From Trichobilharzia regenti (taxonomy: Eukaryota > Platyhelminthes > Trematoda > Strigeidida > Schistosomatidae): a stretch of DNA of 64,000 bases. The notes beneath the pieces are model-generated. The model saw only the letters and a list, made by a program, of their open reading frames with translations. It had not been told where the DNA came from and made no database searches. The DNA lies in the NCBI GenBank assembly GCA_944472135.2, contig OX235263.1, positions 19,955,379 through 20,019,378 of the forward strand. The letters run 5' to 3'. Positions 43,380 through 54,873 of this stretch are shown one piece after another. The translations under genes were made by a program, and so were the position numbers. Position 1 is the first letter of the stretch. Every line of letters begins with the position of its first letter.

Positions 43380-44615
43380 CTGGAGGAGAGAAAAGAAAAC
43401 GAAACAAAAGAGAAGTTGCTTCGGTAAAATTTTCAAAACTACTAAAATAATTAGAACAAATTCTCGCAGGGTTTATCATATATCTATATAAAATTTTTCT
43501 TATGTGTAGAAGTTTCTGTAGCAGTATGATTGGTTTTCTGCGGCCCTAAGCCAAACCCTCCCTCTTTCCTCAGGTTTTGCACAGGATAGAAAGCTAGCGA
43601 GACAGTACACTAGGCAACAACAAACAGCACCAGTCACCATCAACGGGAGAAATTTTAAAGAGGTCACCTCCTTCACTTACCTACGAAGTATCGTCCCAAC
43701 TACAAGCGACAGAACGATGTCAACACCACAATCGGAAAGGCGACATACACCATCATCAATTTGAAGTCCGTTTCCAAACATTCTCCTCTCGGCACAAAGA
43801 ACAAGATTCCAATTTTCAACACCAATGTTAAGTCAGCCAGTCAGTCAGTCACTTCTTATATATTGGTCAGAAACTTCGTCACCATGTCACGAAAAGCATT
43901 TTCAACAGGCTACTGTAGACATTTATTATTTTGCAATCGTATTAGGCTACTGTAGACTTTTATCAACAGCTGCCCTTCCCCTTCGCTGACTCCATATTAA
44001 AGATCAAATGGTCAGCCGGCCAGAAAGAATTAGCAACAAGGAGCTATACCAACAAACTAACCAAGAACCTATCGTTCAAAAGACGTGTAGGAGAAAATAG
44101 ACATGGATAGGGCACACACCACTGAGACCGTCAAATAAGATTGGAACCCTAGGGAACAATAATAACAATAACTTCTGCATGGTTAACATTCTAGTGAAAA
44201 TGATTTCATACTAAATGATAACTACTCATGTAACAAAAACTTCAAAATATTTTCATTTATTCACACAGAATAAATATTTGCATGTTGTTTTCAAGAATTG
44301 ATTTGTTTTCCAAATTTAACGAAGGACTGATATCAGTTAATCCTTAAAAATCAAGAAGTGAAGGACAGATCTGTTCATCCCAACGTAGAGCCCTTCATCA
44401 GTACGCATCCATCGGGTCCCAGTAGCCCAATGATTTACTAGCTTGCCTTGTGACCAAAATGTCCTCTGGCTTCGAACCCCAGCAGGTGCATACAAACGAA
44501 GCCTTCCAAAGTAGGACAAAATAGCTGTCCAATATTCCCTCGTTTTTCATTGGTTATCTAAATGATGTCAACTCGTGATCCAGCTTATAACCATTCAAGT
44601 CGCTGCAAACCACTT

Positions 44616-44653
<38 letters not shown>

Positions 44654-47600
44654 AAGTCTGCACTGTAAATAATTTTCAAGCAAACTCCTTACTTTCTTTC
44701 GACTGTTTACACCATCTTGGGTAGAGGAAGATGCATCCCAACTTTGTGCTGCCTTATTCTCATTTTCAGATGTATCCGGCACAGAACGTTTTTCTGAAGG
44801 CAATCTAGGCTGTTTTTCGTTGGAGGACCTCTTTGATCGCTGTACAAGCATACAGGGTGGTGAGTCAGGAGAATAAAAAACATTCTTTCCCTTTGAATTC
44901 ACACTATTAATAGGCGACAAATTTGTGCACAGAAACGATGCTTGAGTAGCCTAAGAGAAAATGACAATAAAACAACTGATGGAAATCAAACACTTTAGAA
45001 AAGAATATAAATAACTGCAATAATCTATTACAAACGACCTGGTACCCTAGGGGATAGACAGATTCCAATCTTCCTCATCAAATACTATCATGTGGTCACG
45101 CGTTCATAGCTTCTGTCAGTTAAATTCTATTCACAGCCTTCATTAGGCGGGAGTGTTTCTCACAGAAGTGAAAAGGTGAATGAGAATGCCTGATGCTTAC
45201 AACCGGAATGGTGAACATTCTGGTCTACCTAGGAGAGGTGGGAAACCTTGATTTCAAACCTATGGTGTGCATTGGCTCCATAATCCTTACGGATCGAATG
45301 GTGTATGAGTTTGTCTCAGTAACAGCAAATTACGGGAACGCGGTATCTGATGACAGTCCAATTTTGTGTGGATCAAACAGCTAAATGATTCGCTTTGAGA
45401 GACAGGGGCGTATCTCAATCCCCGCAAAAGCTATGAGGTCTCTTGGGGCGCATCATTTGATCTCCACGATATGCCAAGTTTGTTATTGAAATAAATAAAA
45501 AATCAAAATAACTGCACTAAATTCCATATTAATCTGTGTATTATATATATATATAAGGTTGTGAAGAAACGCAAGAGTTATAGAGTTAAGAAAGCAAGCA
45601 CACAAACATCAAATCACTGGAAAGCAACACGGTGGTTGACATAACTCTGGTTTTTCAAAATGAGTGGCTAAGCCTACAGTAATACTAAAGAGATGACAGC
45701 GTATTGTTTTTGGTAGGTTATTCTCCACTTTATAGATTACCCAGAAGGAGACGATTGTTGAGATGGAATAACCACTGTTGACAAGGTGTTCGACTATCAC
45801 ACCCCTTATAGAGCCACTACTACCTTTTTCCATCCATGAAGGATAGTGTTCTCTAACCCTTTTAGACATGTTACCCATCGAACAACCAAAGTGCCTAACA
45901 CCACAGCAACAGGGGAGCTGATATATGCACAAAGAAGTGGTCAGGTGCGAGATCTTGACCTTAAGACCTCTGGAGACCAAGAGACGACTGCAGAACACTA
46001 CGCTTAACGTTGCTGCTGAAAGTGTTCTCTTAAAGATATCGCACGCTAAGTCTCCCTAGAAATCCTACCAATGATTCCCAACCTGAAAAGAAACACTGAC
46101 CTCATTATTCGAGAGACATTATGGATGAATCTCTTTTCTAAAAAAGCATTCTTCAACGAATACGTCTCCCTGTTGAACCTTCTATATGCCATAACTTAAA
46201 GTCCATTTTGTAACTAGATTGCATCGACATTATATGTACGTATATATATACATGAAATTGCGTAGCTAAAAAAAGTATGGACGCTGAAAAGTTTGTATCC
46301 AACAAAGTCTTTAAAACTCAGATACAGTTTGTTAGCTATCAAATGAAAATATACTACTTTCAGATTCTAGTTGAACTTCGCAAAATGCTCCAAAAAGTAA
46401 ATACCGCAAAATACGAAATTAACTTTTCTTTTTCTCTGTACATGCGAACTGATTCAATTATAAATATTTGAGTTAAGAATGAATGTGATACAATTCACGC
46501 ACTGAGAAAGGGAATTCAATTATTCAGATGTAAACAAAAGTTTGTTGCCTAAACAACGAACAAATATATCCATGCCTGCCTGAGCAATAAGTGAGGCAAT
46601 CCTTGGACCATAAACTTCGTTAGGTATCCAAAGAACCGGACATATGACATGCTGTTTGTAAGTAACACATAGGGACAACGAGCAACACGTCTGTAATATG
46701 GACAAAATATTTTCCCTTAGGATAGAAAGACAGAAGACCAAATGACGGACGACAAAAGGCATATTGCACAAGAAGTCTGTCTGAGAAAATAGAGGTGGAT
46801 AGGGCACAGGCTGAGGATACCGTTGAGTGAAATCATGCACAAGACCCTCGAGTAAAATCTGAATAGAAAAAACGACGACTTCGGCATGTGTCTGAGAGTG
46901 ACATGCAAGAGATCGTGTGAGGAAGTAATAAAAAGCATGTGGACAATCATGCAGCCAGCTAAAGAAGAGTACGTGCAACAACAGAACAATACGGAGATAC
47001 GCCGTTGAAGCCATATGCTCTACTATGAACCCAAAGGAACAACCATATTAATGATGGACATTTACAGAACATCCCACAGAACAGACGTATATTCAAAGAC
47101 AAACACAATTCTGAGAAAATAATACATGAGAAAGCGATGAAACTTACTTCATTCACCTGGGAATCATTCCTGTAAAAAATGTTACAAACAGCACAAACAC
47201 AATTGTTATTTTACTAAAAGAAAACATATTTTACAATATCCACTATTCAACTTTAAACAGATGAATATATAAATCAGACTCTGTGCATAAACACATTTAA
47301 TCAATGAAATTGTCCACAGGATGCTTATTTTAAATAAAGTTTAAAGACAAAACGTTTTTTTAAATTTTATGATAGACGGAGAATACACGGACCTACAAAA
47401 ATATCTTTCTGTGGTCCCTAAATCCAGAATTCATGAAAAAAGCGAGGTATCAAGACGGGCAAGTTTCTATGCTAACCTTATTGAACAGTTTTGATTCGTT
47501 TCATTATGGCTTAATTTCCCGAGGAACACCTGTGTCATACATCCAGTCAGATTTGTTTTATTTACGGCTTTAATTCCTGAGACTTTGTAAACATAATACA

Positions 47601-50600
47601 CACTATTTCACGGATGATTTATGTTTAATGTCACACAAACTCAAAAACTTGCAGGTGAAAACTAACGAACTGCTTTTAAGAATGAATGAATTATCTAATT
47701 AGTCTGAACTATTGTGCAGCAAATAAAACGCCGATGTGGCTCAACCAGGTCCATCTTCAAGTCACTAAGTCACGAGCCCAATTCCCACCCCACCTTTTAC
47801 AGCCTTGGCAGCTGAATATTATGATCAGCGTTAACACTATGAGTGTGGCTTTTAGAGCCAGGTACACAAAAAATCTATTCCAGCTTAAATAATTACAATA
47901 AACTCATACCAACGGTTCGAAAAAGATGAAATTGTAGTTAAGAGAAGTAAAAAAGATTTTCACTTCGCATCCCGAGGTCAATATCAGGCGTTAGAGCCTA
48001 ACTTTAAAGTCCCAGTAGAAGTAGTACTGTTTTGACAGGGTGAAGTTGATTGCCCCAATCTTCTCCCCCTAGAGGGTTCACTAACCAGCCAAGTGAGGTT
48101 TTTAGGAGTGGATCGGCCAGGATTTTAACCCCAATCTTGTGCGTGGTTGGTGGTGGGCTGTCTCTGTCTGTCTGGATTCAACATAGAACTTGGCACCGAA
48201 GTGCAGCAGTTCCAGTTGCCACGTTCCAATAGCACACAGAGGTAGACAAGAAAATAAGTGAAGAGAATCAATACAGTCTGACAAGTATAAGAGTGAAACA
48301 GAATGGGTAATGGTAGAAAGGAATATGAAAGATTACAGAGACTGAATACATCTGCGCCATTGACAACGATTTTGAGCCATGTCACCTATTGTCTCCAGCC
48401 ATTGATTCCTAGAGTCAGTCCCGAGGGCCCCAACCCGGGAGTCTGCATCTCCCTACCTGACCGACTCAGTTTAACTGTCAAGGATTTCATGGATTGATGA
48501 GGCCATGTTTTTGTTTGGCCACCACTGGCTCTTTTCCAACCTGCACCTATATCAGCTAGTAATGCCCGTCGGGGGAGGCGATGGTTAGGCATGCGCAGCA
48601 CGTGACCTACCCATCTCAGTCTATGTAACTTTATAGCCTCGTCGATTGATTTTCCCTCTCTGCCCAACACTACGCCTAACGTCAGCATTACTTACCTCAT
48701 TAAACCACCTAACGTGAGACAGAGATCGCAGACATCTATGATCGAAAGCAGTCAACCTTTTCATGGGTGGTGGGCACTTCTAACGTGAGACCTACAACGC
48801 ATTCCCCTCGTTTCCCCAAAATATTTGAGGATGAGGTTGTACTGAAAAGGCATTAAAAACTTAATCAGCAATATTTTATTATTTTACAGTCATAGCCTCA
48901 ATAGATTTAGAAGTCAAATTAATAAACAACATCAGCATATGAAGTCATAGACTGTTGATTGATTAGGGTAGTGTATATTGTGATACTGACCATCTGAATG
49001 CAGTCTTCGAGATTTTAAGAATGTTGTTTGAGTCTCTTTGTAACATGGCTGAAAGTTATTCATGAATACATAAATGTATAGACTGACTGTCAACTTGCAT
49101 ATTTCAACAATCTTAGCCAATCTTCATCTAAGTATTCTGTTCGTGACATGTATTTTTTATCGACTGCACTACCAGATGATGCACTTCTATGCAAAGCTGT
49201 GCTTATGTACCACTGTCATTTAAAAAAACAAGACATTAGTATATGAGCAGCAAACCTATTTTATATAATATTCTAGATAGAAAATCATAGTGAATTTATG
49301 AACAAAAAAAGAACATGAAACCTACAGACCTTTGGAAAACAGTGAGTGAAGCTGACAAATATAAATTCATTTGAGGCAGGTAACATTTTAATATGTACAG
49401 TACACCTCCTCAACCCACCCCGCCTTTCTATCAGTCACTTTGAAAGCAAGAAATAAACTCAACTTACACAAGTTTTGTATTCGCGAAACTTAACTGCGTC
49501 TTATCAAACATACGATTAATCTGTCCAGCTATATCAAGTGGACTGTTGAAAGCCATAGAATCCTAAATTAAATGTAACACAAAATATGATGTAACAGTCA
49601 AGCGTTAGCGATATTCTACACTATATAAACACTAAAACAAAAGCTAACTATGAAACTAGAAACGGTAAAACCACTGGTTTCATCATAATCACATGAAAAG
49701 AATACTGATTTAATTCATTAAAAAAAAATCATTTATGACGTTAATCTTGAAGTACCGATTGTTGGATAAAAACGATCTTTGCTTTATTCGAACTTCCTTT
49801 TATCAAAAAACCATATCTTGTTATTTTTGGACAGCTGTTAAAGGCAATCGGTAGAAAACCTTGGACCGAGATTTCGTGCTTTCGGACACTGGTCAGCAAG
49901 ACATATCTACACTCTTGAGAAAACTCATGTCCGTACAGAGATTCGGGGATGCATCACCCAGTGCTGTGATCTGAGCTGCTCATGCTATTGATTGACCTCC
50001 AGTATGACTACACCCGTGCATCTGCGCCTTGCTGGAGAACGCCAACAACCACGAAACCTAGGTCCAAGACTCCTATCGATTGCCTCCAACTATTAGGTAT
50101 CAATAATTTAAAGTGCACCGCGATGACGAGCCGCTTGGCACGGTTGTGGTCACATTGCAAATGTGACTGACAGAATTCAATCTACACCAAACAAAGGACT
50201 GGACACACTACACTAGTCACTAACTAGTGTCCAATTAAAAGTACCCAGTACTGTCTTACAGGTCATCCACGAACCCGAATAGCTCACTGGTAACGTTTCT
50301 AGCTGCAGCACTGAGTGATGCGGGTGTGAATCTCAGAAGGGACATGAGTTCCATCAAGATCGCAGATATACCTTGCTTACGAGTGCCAACTAGCACGAAA
50401 CCTAGGTCCAAGGCTTAATGCCGATTGCCTCAAACCACCTAACATAAACACTAAGATTACCTATATTACTCATTCTTAATCAGAAATGCCCACGCACACA
50501 AACCATAAGAGCCCAATCAATGACTTCTCTAAGCGCGAAGCACTTAGTACAGTAACATTAAGCACAATAACCAAAGTTATTTAGCCACAAATTATTCCAA

Positions 50601-53324
50601 TAGTTGAAAATTGGCTTGCAACAGTCTAATTCAGTTGGACATAAATGTTAAAAATTAAAACGAAAAAAAGAGAAAACAATCAAAACAACATTCTCTACAT
50701 TATCTGAAGATACACTGACAAGTACTCACAACTTTATTCAACATAGTATCGCCCGCTTCAGGGGTTCTCCCACATTTCAGAATGGTTTCAAATCCAGGAA
50801 GTGTACGATTAGCTTTAATTTTTATCGGTTCTAAATCATCATTGTTCGGAGTATGCCGACCAACTTCCATGATTTTCGCATCACTCGGTTTCTTAACTTC
50901 GACAACAGGGTTTGAACAAGGCTCAACTGTTTCAATAATTCTAAATAAGAAATAAGGAAGTATAATATATGAAAGAGATTGCAATAATATTATCAAATCA
51001 GATGTTCGCTAGAGGAACTGAATCATGCAATCAATATGATACACTATTACATGTCTTTGAGGACAACTAAACGCTTACTACTCTATATCTTGAACACTAA
51101 TATTTGCCCATGTCACAGACTACTATTCACATTTGTTGAAGTATGCAACAAAATTATCTTTACAGTGTAAAAGTAAAAGACAGGATGAGAATACAAAAAG
51201 TTCCTAGCCAGTTAGTAACGTCTTTGATGACATGAGCGAACTGTATAAAGAAACTACATCCTAGTGCGCCCAGGGTAAGTACACTCCAGCCCTTGCCTCA
51301 GAAACCTTTCATATGACAACACGCACAATGCCTTTGTCAGGTAAGTCCTGTTCACTGCTCTCACACTGAATGGTTGTTACAAATACAAAACGAGTGTGAA
51401 TGTCTAATGAACGTGATCAGACTGATGAAAATGATGGGCTCACATAGTATAGATCGAAAGCCGTGTTTCTAAAATACTGATGCGCATAGGCTTTCAGATC
51501 CGCAGACTCCGAGTGACATATGATTCTGTTTTGGACACCAGTAACTATTGAAACATGGTTCTTATCGCCTTATGTATCATACTTCTAGACACACTTAAGG
51601 CTCAATCTCTGAAAACAAATCAGGATAAATACTGGACTAGTACAACTAATACTTAGCACACTTTGTCAGTGCTTTGTAAAGATAACAATAAATGTTTATA
51701 GTGGCATGTTGATCTTCAAAAACTCTGGAAGTCAGTCAACCAGTAACAGATCTGTCATCTAATGATAACTACTGGAACTACAAAACAAGCAATGTACATT
51801 CTGTATGAAGCTGTTGTGTTTAACCTGAGACTGGACCAGTGATCACTTTGCGCTTGCAATAAGCATCTTACATTTTATCGTCTTTTTCTTTATTCATGCA
51901 GTGTGTCGACTGTAAGCAACTATAATGTGTTGCTAGAAAACAATCCCTGAAATGTACGACCTAACTGTTTAAGTGGCTTTCTGGACGACATCACCAACTA
52001 GTCATTTCTAACGAGTCTCGTAGACTTCTTTTTCCGAGATACACTAAAATTTTGTGAAACTAACAATGACCGTCACAAAGTGATACCAGCCAGAAGAACC
52101 ACTGGGGACTAAGTAGTATTGGGAAACTTTTTCTTATCTTAGTTCGGGAAGTTTTGAATTTCTGCTCATCCTGTTCAACTTCATTCAATTTCTCGTATGG
52201 TGCCATTGCCCCCCCCCATGTTGTTCAAGGTCGACAGAAAATTGCGATTTGTAAACTTGACATTATCATACACTGTATGTTTTAGGTAACGCTGTGTTGC
52301 CTGAGATGAATGTTGTTTAAGCTCAGTTGCCCGGAAAACACTCATCGTGTAACAGGGCTAAGAACCACACTTATCGAGTGACAGCTGATAATATTACCCA
52401 GTTACCAGAACTGAAGTATTCGGAGCGCGAATCGAACCCAAGACCCATCTACTGAAAACCGAAGGCGTAAGCCAATGAACCACAACCCCACTTTCGAGGT
52501 GGACAGTTCATCAATTGAGCTTTCATTTGCTTTTGGAAAATATCTTCAGCGAAAATTCAATATGAAGAACACATAAACATTTTGTCCAGAAGAACAATTA
52601 AAGCTTCACGTTTAAACCGTTCACAGCTACAACACAAAACGCCAAAAACATCCACCTAAGCTAGAACTCTTCTCTTCTATTTCAAAACACCCTATACGTT
52701 TTTTCAGTGTCTAGTCCTTATTAGCATACCCCCACAAAATACATCTGAACAGTAGGATATTTATCATGATGAACTATAAAGCTTTAAAGTGCATTTATAC
52801 GTAACCTATGGTGACATCAAATAATGCTACAAACAATGATCAATAAAGTGAGAACTTACTTTAAACCCTTTCTTAGTGATGTAGCAGGTCCTGTAGATTG
52901 TGAACCATGTGTCATATTAACGAAATCCCTCTACGTATAAGTGGATTAATAATCTGAATACCTCTTGAAAGCGCCATCTATCTCTGATCCATGATTCGGC
53001 GCTTTGAAGTGCAGATGGAAATGCATCCAGTGTTCCAGGTGGAGCGACTAGTTGCAGTGATAAAGTGAAACTAATCTAACCTTTCCTAACATAAGAAACC
53101 ATACGGATCATCTCCAATGTTAACTCCGGCTGACCATCTGGATACAGATCTGCGAGGAGACGATCGAAACTATAATCCGACTTGCGACGAGACTGCCATG
53201 CAGCAGCTCGTACCATTTCGAAGTTTTGTTCACCATCTGGACCAGTGAGTATCTATATCATAAACTGATTGGTGTGCAAACTTACAGAAAGCGGAAATGA
53301 AAATATTTCGTTATCCGAAATCAT
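42969..53324 (-). CDS. Gene A: uncharacterised multi-exon protein, complete start and stop
   Basis: Exons in order: 53324-53286, 53252-53091, 52930-52860, 50940-50730, 49562-49468, 49201 to about 49096, 47169-47148, 44950-44693, 43379-42969. Together they encode roughly 460 residues. Start is [13 protein letters not shown]; the end is VKHKRQQ then TGA. Phases agree at all junctions except after the sixth exon, where a small exon is probably missing or the donor is misplaced. The N-terminal 80 residues look folded (contains [20 protein letters not shown]). The rest is polar, with short helical patches and a basic middle ([19 protein letters not shown]). No domain was recognised, and no function is proposed. 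Gene B begins 2.3 kb downstream on the same strand. Confidence 0.6.
43555..44165 (+). mobile_element. RTE family B LINE, 3' fragment
   Basis: Reads TITIGKAT-like and [20 protein letters not shown] blocks of this family, then the C terminus with [24 protein letters not shown] sequence, ending in (AATAAC)n. It lies in the last intron region of gene A and preserves the empty site for the LTR at 39407. Confidence 0.7.
44405..44560 (+). mobile_element. tRNA-derived SINE, hammerhead decayed
   Basis: Head with AGTAGCCCAATGATTTACTA and GGCTTCGAACCCC, then a ribozyme relic in which GAAA has become AAAA. Same family as 36372. Confidence 0.5.
44619..44651. repeat. (TA)n microsatellite
   Basis: About 33 bp of TA dinucleotides, 42 bp from the donor side of gene A exon eight. 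Confidence 0.9.
44693..44950 (-). CDS. Gene A, eighth exon
   Basis: 258 nt, phase 0/0, acceptor TTCTCTTAG, donor GTAAGG. It encodes 86 residues starting [20 protein letters not shown]. The middle is basic ([19 protein letters not shown]) and could be a nuclear localisation or binding region. The end is NSRKK. Confidence 0.65.
45110..45500 (+). mobile_element. SINE body fragment
   Basis: Starts with a copy of the 36580-36660 body (CAGCCTTCATTAGGCGGGAG, then TTCTCACAGAAGTGAAA) and continues with the blocks shared with 26100-26350. Ends in an A-rich run. Confidence 0.5.
45600..46110 (-). pseudogene. Penelope-like element (family 2) endonuclease fragment
   Basis: Minus strand reads [20 protein letters not shown], then [19 protein letters not shown] where RYIGRS is expected, then EHLVNSG and [16 protein letters not shown]. 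The GIY-YIG tyrosine and isoleucine are lost, so the nuclease would be inactive even though 130 residues are open. Same family as 12240-13080. Confidence 0.75.
46735..47045 (+). mobile_element. RTE family B LINE, 3' tail fragment
   Basis: Corresponds to the WIGHTLRKP-to-end region (relic [19 protein letters not shown]), ending in CCCAAAGGAACAACC. In a gene A intron. Confidence 0.65.
47148..47169 (-). CDS. Gene A, 22-nt micro-exon
   Basis: One base plus seven codons (NDSQVNE), between the acceptor TTTTTTACAG and a consensus GTAAGT donor. It ends in phase 0, which fits the next exon. Very short, so the confidence rests on the two strong splice sites. Confidence 0.45.
47170..48164. other. Gene A intron, little recognised
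   Basis: A worn tRNA-like SINE may lie at 48050-48160. A missing small exon of gene A could lie here or in 48780-49095, but no candidate with good splice sites and the right phase was found. Confidence 0.35.
48165..48780 (-). mobile_element. RTE family A LINE, 3' fragment
   Basis: Minus strand reads [40 protein letters not shown] and the family A tail. It is nearly identical to 3432-4020 and 16080-16600. Confidence 0.8.
49096..49201 (-). CDS. Gene A, sixth exon, 3' limit uncertain
   Basis: The first base completes a valine codon with the previous exon. It reads [19 protein letters not shown], then [16 protein letters not shown]. The frame is clear but the donor is not: the only GT close by is a poor GTTGAC, which ends in phase 1, whereas the next recognised exon needs phase 2. 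A further small exon between 49096 and 47169 is likely. Confidence 0.5.
49468..49562 (-). CDS. Gene A, fifth exon
   Basis: 95 nt, phase 0 in and 2 out, acceptor TTAATTTAG, donor GTAAGT. It encodes [20 protein letters not shown] and continues [11 protein letters not shown]. Confidence 0.65.
49859..49975 (-). mobile_element. Hammerhead SINE, minus copy of a divergent pair
   Basis: Ribozyme at 49901-49859 on the minus strand: stem I TCTTG with CAAGG, core CTGACCA (one change), stem II GTGT with GCAC, GAAA, GTC. The tRNA-like head lies to its right. Confidence 0.55.
49976..50090 (+). mobile_element. Hammerhead SINE, plus copy of a divergent pair
   Basis: Ribozyme at 50027-50068: stem I CCTTG with CAAG, core CTGGAGA (one change), stem II no longer pairs, GAAA and CCTAGGTC preserved. 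Confidence 0.55.
50270..50470 (+). mobile_element. Hammerhead SINE (Sm-alpha-like)
   Basis: tRNA-like head AATAGCTCACTGGTAACG (A-box region) and GGGTGTGAATCTC (B-box region), then the ribozyme at 50371-50413. Most of the region between 49860 and 50470 is made of three such copies. Confidence 0.6.
50371..50413 (+). ncRNA. Hammerhead ribozyme, near-consensus
   Basis: Stem I CCTTG (50371-50375) pairs with CAAGG (50409-50413). Core CTTACGA (50376-50382) has one change from CUGANGA. Stem II GTGC pairs with GCAC exactly. GAAA at 50397-50400, self-complementary CCTAGG as stem III, cleavage triplet GTC at 50406-50408. The core change would reduce or abolish activity. Confidence 0.6.
50730..50940 (-). 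CDS. Gene A, fourth exon
   Basis: 211 nt; its first base completes a lysine codon with the previous exon. Acceptor TTCTTATTTAG, donor GTGAGT. It encodes [20 protein letters not shown], then [18 protein letters not shown]. Polar, no recognised domain. Confidence 0.65.
50941..52389. other. Gene A intron, nothing recognised
   Basis: No coding signal. Contains a run of nine C at about 52209. No member of the repeat families was recognised. Confidence 0.4.
52390..52495 (-). mobile_element. tRNA-derived SINE head, third type
   Basis: Minus strand has TGGTTCATTGGCTTACGCC and GGGTTCGATTCGCGC as A- and B-box-like blocks. It lacks a foldable cloverleaf acceptor stem, so it is called as a SINE rather than a tRNA gene. 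Confidence 0.4.
52860..52930 (-). CDS. Gene A, third exon
   Basis: 71 nt, phase 0 in and 2 out, donor GTAAGT. It encodes [19 protein letters not shown] and a basic end. The acceptor ACGTAG is weak in pyrimidines. Confidence 0.5.
53091..53252 (-). CDS. Gene A, second exon
   Basis: 162 nt, phase 0/0, acceptor TGATATAG and donor GTTAGG. It encodes [19 protein letters not shown] and then [14 protein letters not shown]. This is the most domain-like part of gene A and the best query for a remote homology search. Confidence 0.6.
53286..53324 (-). CDS. Gene A, first coding exon
   Basis: 39 nt, [13 protein letters not shown], donor GTAAGT. The ATG directly follows the acceptor CACTTTTAG, so nothing separates the splice site from the start codon. 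This is what a trans-spliced message would show, because the schistosome spliced leader itself ends in AUG; a 5' untranslated exon is the alternative. Confidence 0.6.
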
Positions 53325-53739
53325 CTAAAAGTGGGTAACAACAACAGTTTCATGTTAATTTATTATATCCATCCAAGTATAATCATGACACACTACAACA
53401 AGTCGGAAAAGTGATAGCTTACAGGCAACTTTCAAGGATACACAGAGGTAATAGGCGAAAATACCTGGCTTCTACATATTTATTCAAACCCCAGAAAATC
53501 AATCTTATGGCTACAAAGACTTTGTAGCACAAGAATATAAATATCGTTTGCTGAAGTTAGAGACGAAATGATGCCAGCTGGTGAAAGCCTTCGGGAAGTC
53601 AGTGAACCAATCTGTTTTCTTACGATGACGACAAAAATTAGCATGGGATCAGAGAATATTCGCGTTATGTCTTGAGCTTGCAAAGTGTCTCACATTGCAA
53701 GAGTGATGTAAAGTTGTAAAGACGTGCAGAGAATCTGTG

Positions 53740-54440
53740 ACAGTAGATGGTAAGGGTTGGACTTTCCTAATTGTTAACTGCAGAATCAATAATCTACTCC
53801 TGTAACCCAAACACCAACGACGCAGACACTGACGGAGTAGCTATCATGATGTCGACAGCATAATCGAAGGCTCTTATGCAGTGGAAACCAACTTCCTGTG
53901 AGATAGTGACGGAGAGATTCAGCTCAATTACAACTACACCCCTATACACAAAGCAGACCCATTGGAGCGGAAGACCTCCACAGACAACTGTAAACAGTAA
54001 TGGACAAAAATTCGGCCAGAATGTGACATCAAACTTGTAATGGGTGATTTGAATCAAAGCCAAATCGAAATCGCAGGCTTCTGCTCTTTCAATGATTTGA
54101 TTATTGGGAGCAGCGTGTACAGGACTAAGGATATAAGGCGATATAGGTTTCACCAAATGGACACATCAAAAACGAGACGAAATCATTTCCAATCTCAAGA
54201 ATTAGGAGGTAGCCTAAATGATAAAAAATAGAGGTCAGGAGCAGATATCGACCGGGACCACTACATGGACTGCAAAATGGCTGAGAGTAGACTACAACTC
54301 ACGTCCAGCACCCAGAAACTGAAGGACTAAACTTTGAATGACAGCACTACAGTTAACAAGGGAACTCGGAGACATGAAATAACACCGGAAATCCTTGAAA
54401 GTGAAGTTGAAGGAAACACAAGATCGCTTTAGGAAGAAAT
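53740..54440 (+). pseudogene. RTE family B-type endonuclease relic
   Basis: Reads VMGDLNQSQIEIAGFCSFND (relic of MGDFN...FC), LIIGSSVYRTKDIRRYRFH and GADIDRDHYMDCKM (relic of GADIGSDHHLV), the final blocks of the RTE apurinic endonuclease. The SDH catalytic motif has become RDH. Stops and frameshifts present. Confidence 0.65.
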
Positions 54441-54504
54441 AAGAGGCCCATATCGCCATCACATAAGGTTTGGAAGGACGAAAATGCACCTATCAACTGG
54501 AAAT

Positions 54505-54775
54505 TGAGATTTTGAAGTTACATTAATTGAGATGGTTCAAACAGGTATTACGCATGCCCAACCGTCGCCTTTCTAGACGGGTAGTGTAAGCTGATATAGG
54601 ATGGATCAGGTTCGAAAAGAGCTAGTGGTGGGCAAACCAAAACATATATACATCAATTAATGATATCCATAGCAGCCGGTTTAAGTCAGATACACAGAAT
54701 GGTGTAAACTTCCTTACAGGCTGGGGTTCAAAATATCCGTGCGACAAACCTTCCGCCAAAATCAATTCGGTTGTG
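54505..54775 (+). mobile_element. RTE family A LINE, short worn fragment
   Basis: Aligns with the LRWLGHVLRMPSHRLPRR to GWGPRD region of the long copy; many substitutions. Confidence 0.6.
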
Positions 54776-54873
54776 GAGATGAGTGATTAAAATAAACATA
54801 AACAAATGCAGATAAAGTAATTTCAAATTCAGTCACCGATAACTCGTGCTAAAATGGTAACAGGTTAAGATCT

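Noticed and set aside
46520..47014. 164-residue minus-strand frame
   Set aside because: It is antisense to a family B RTE tail (46735-47045), and its composition is that of a shadow frame.
52390..52495. Possible tRNA gene on the minus strand
   Set aside because: B box is good, but the cloverleaf arms do not pair well; treated as a SINE head.
53794..54156. 120-residue minus-strand frame
   Set aside because: Antisense to the endonuclease relic, which matches family blocks on the plus strand.
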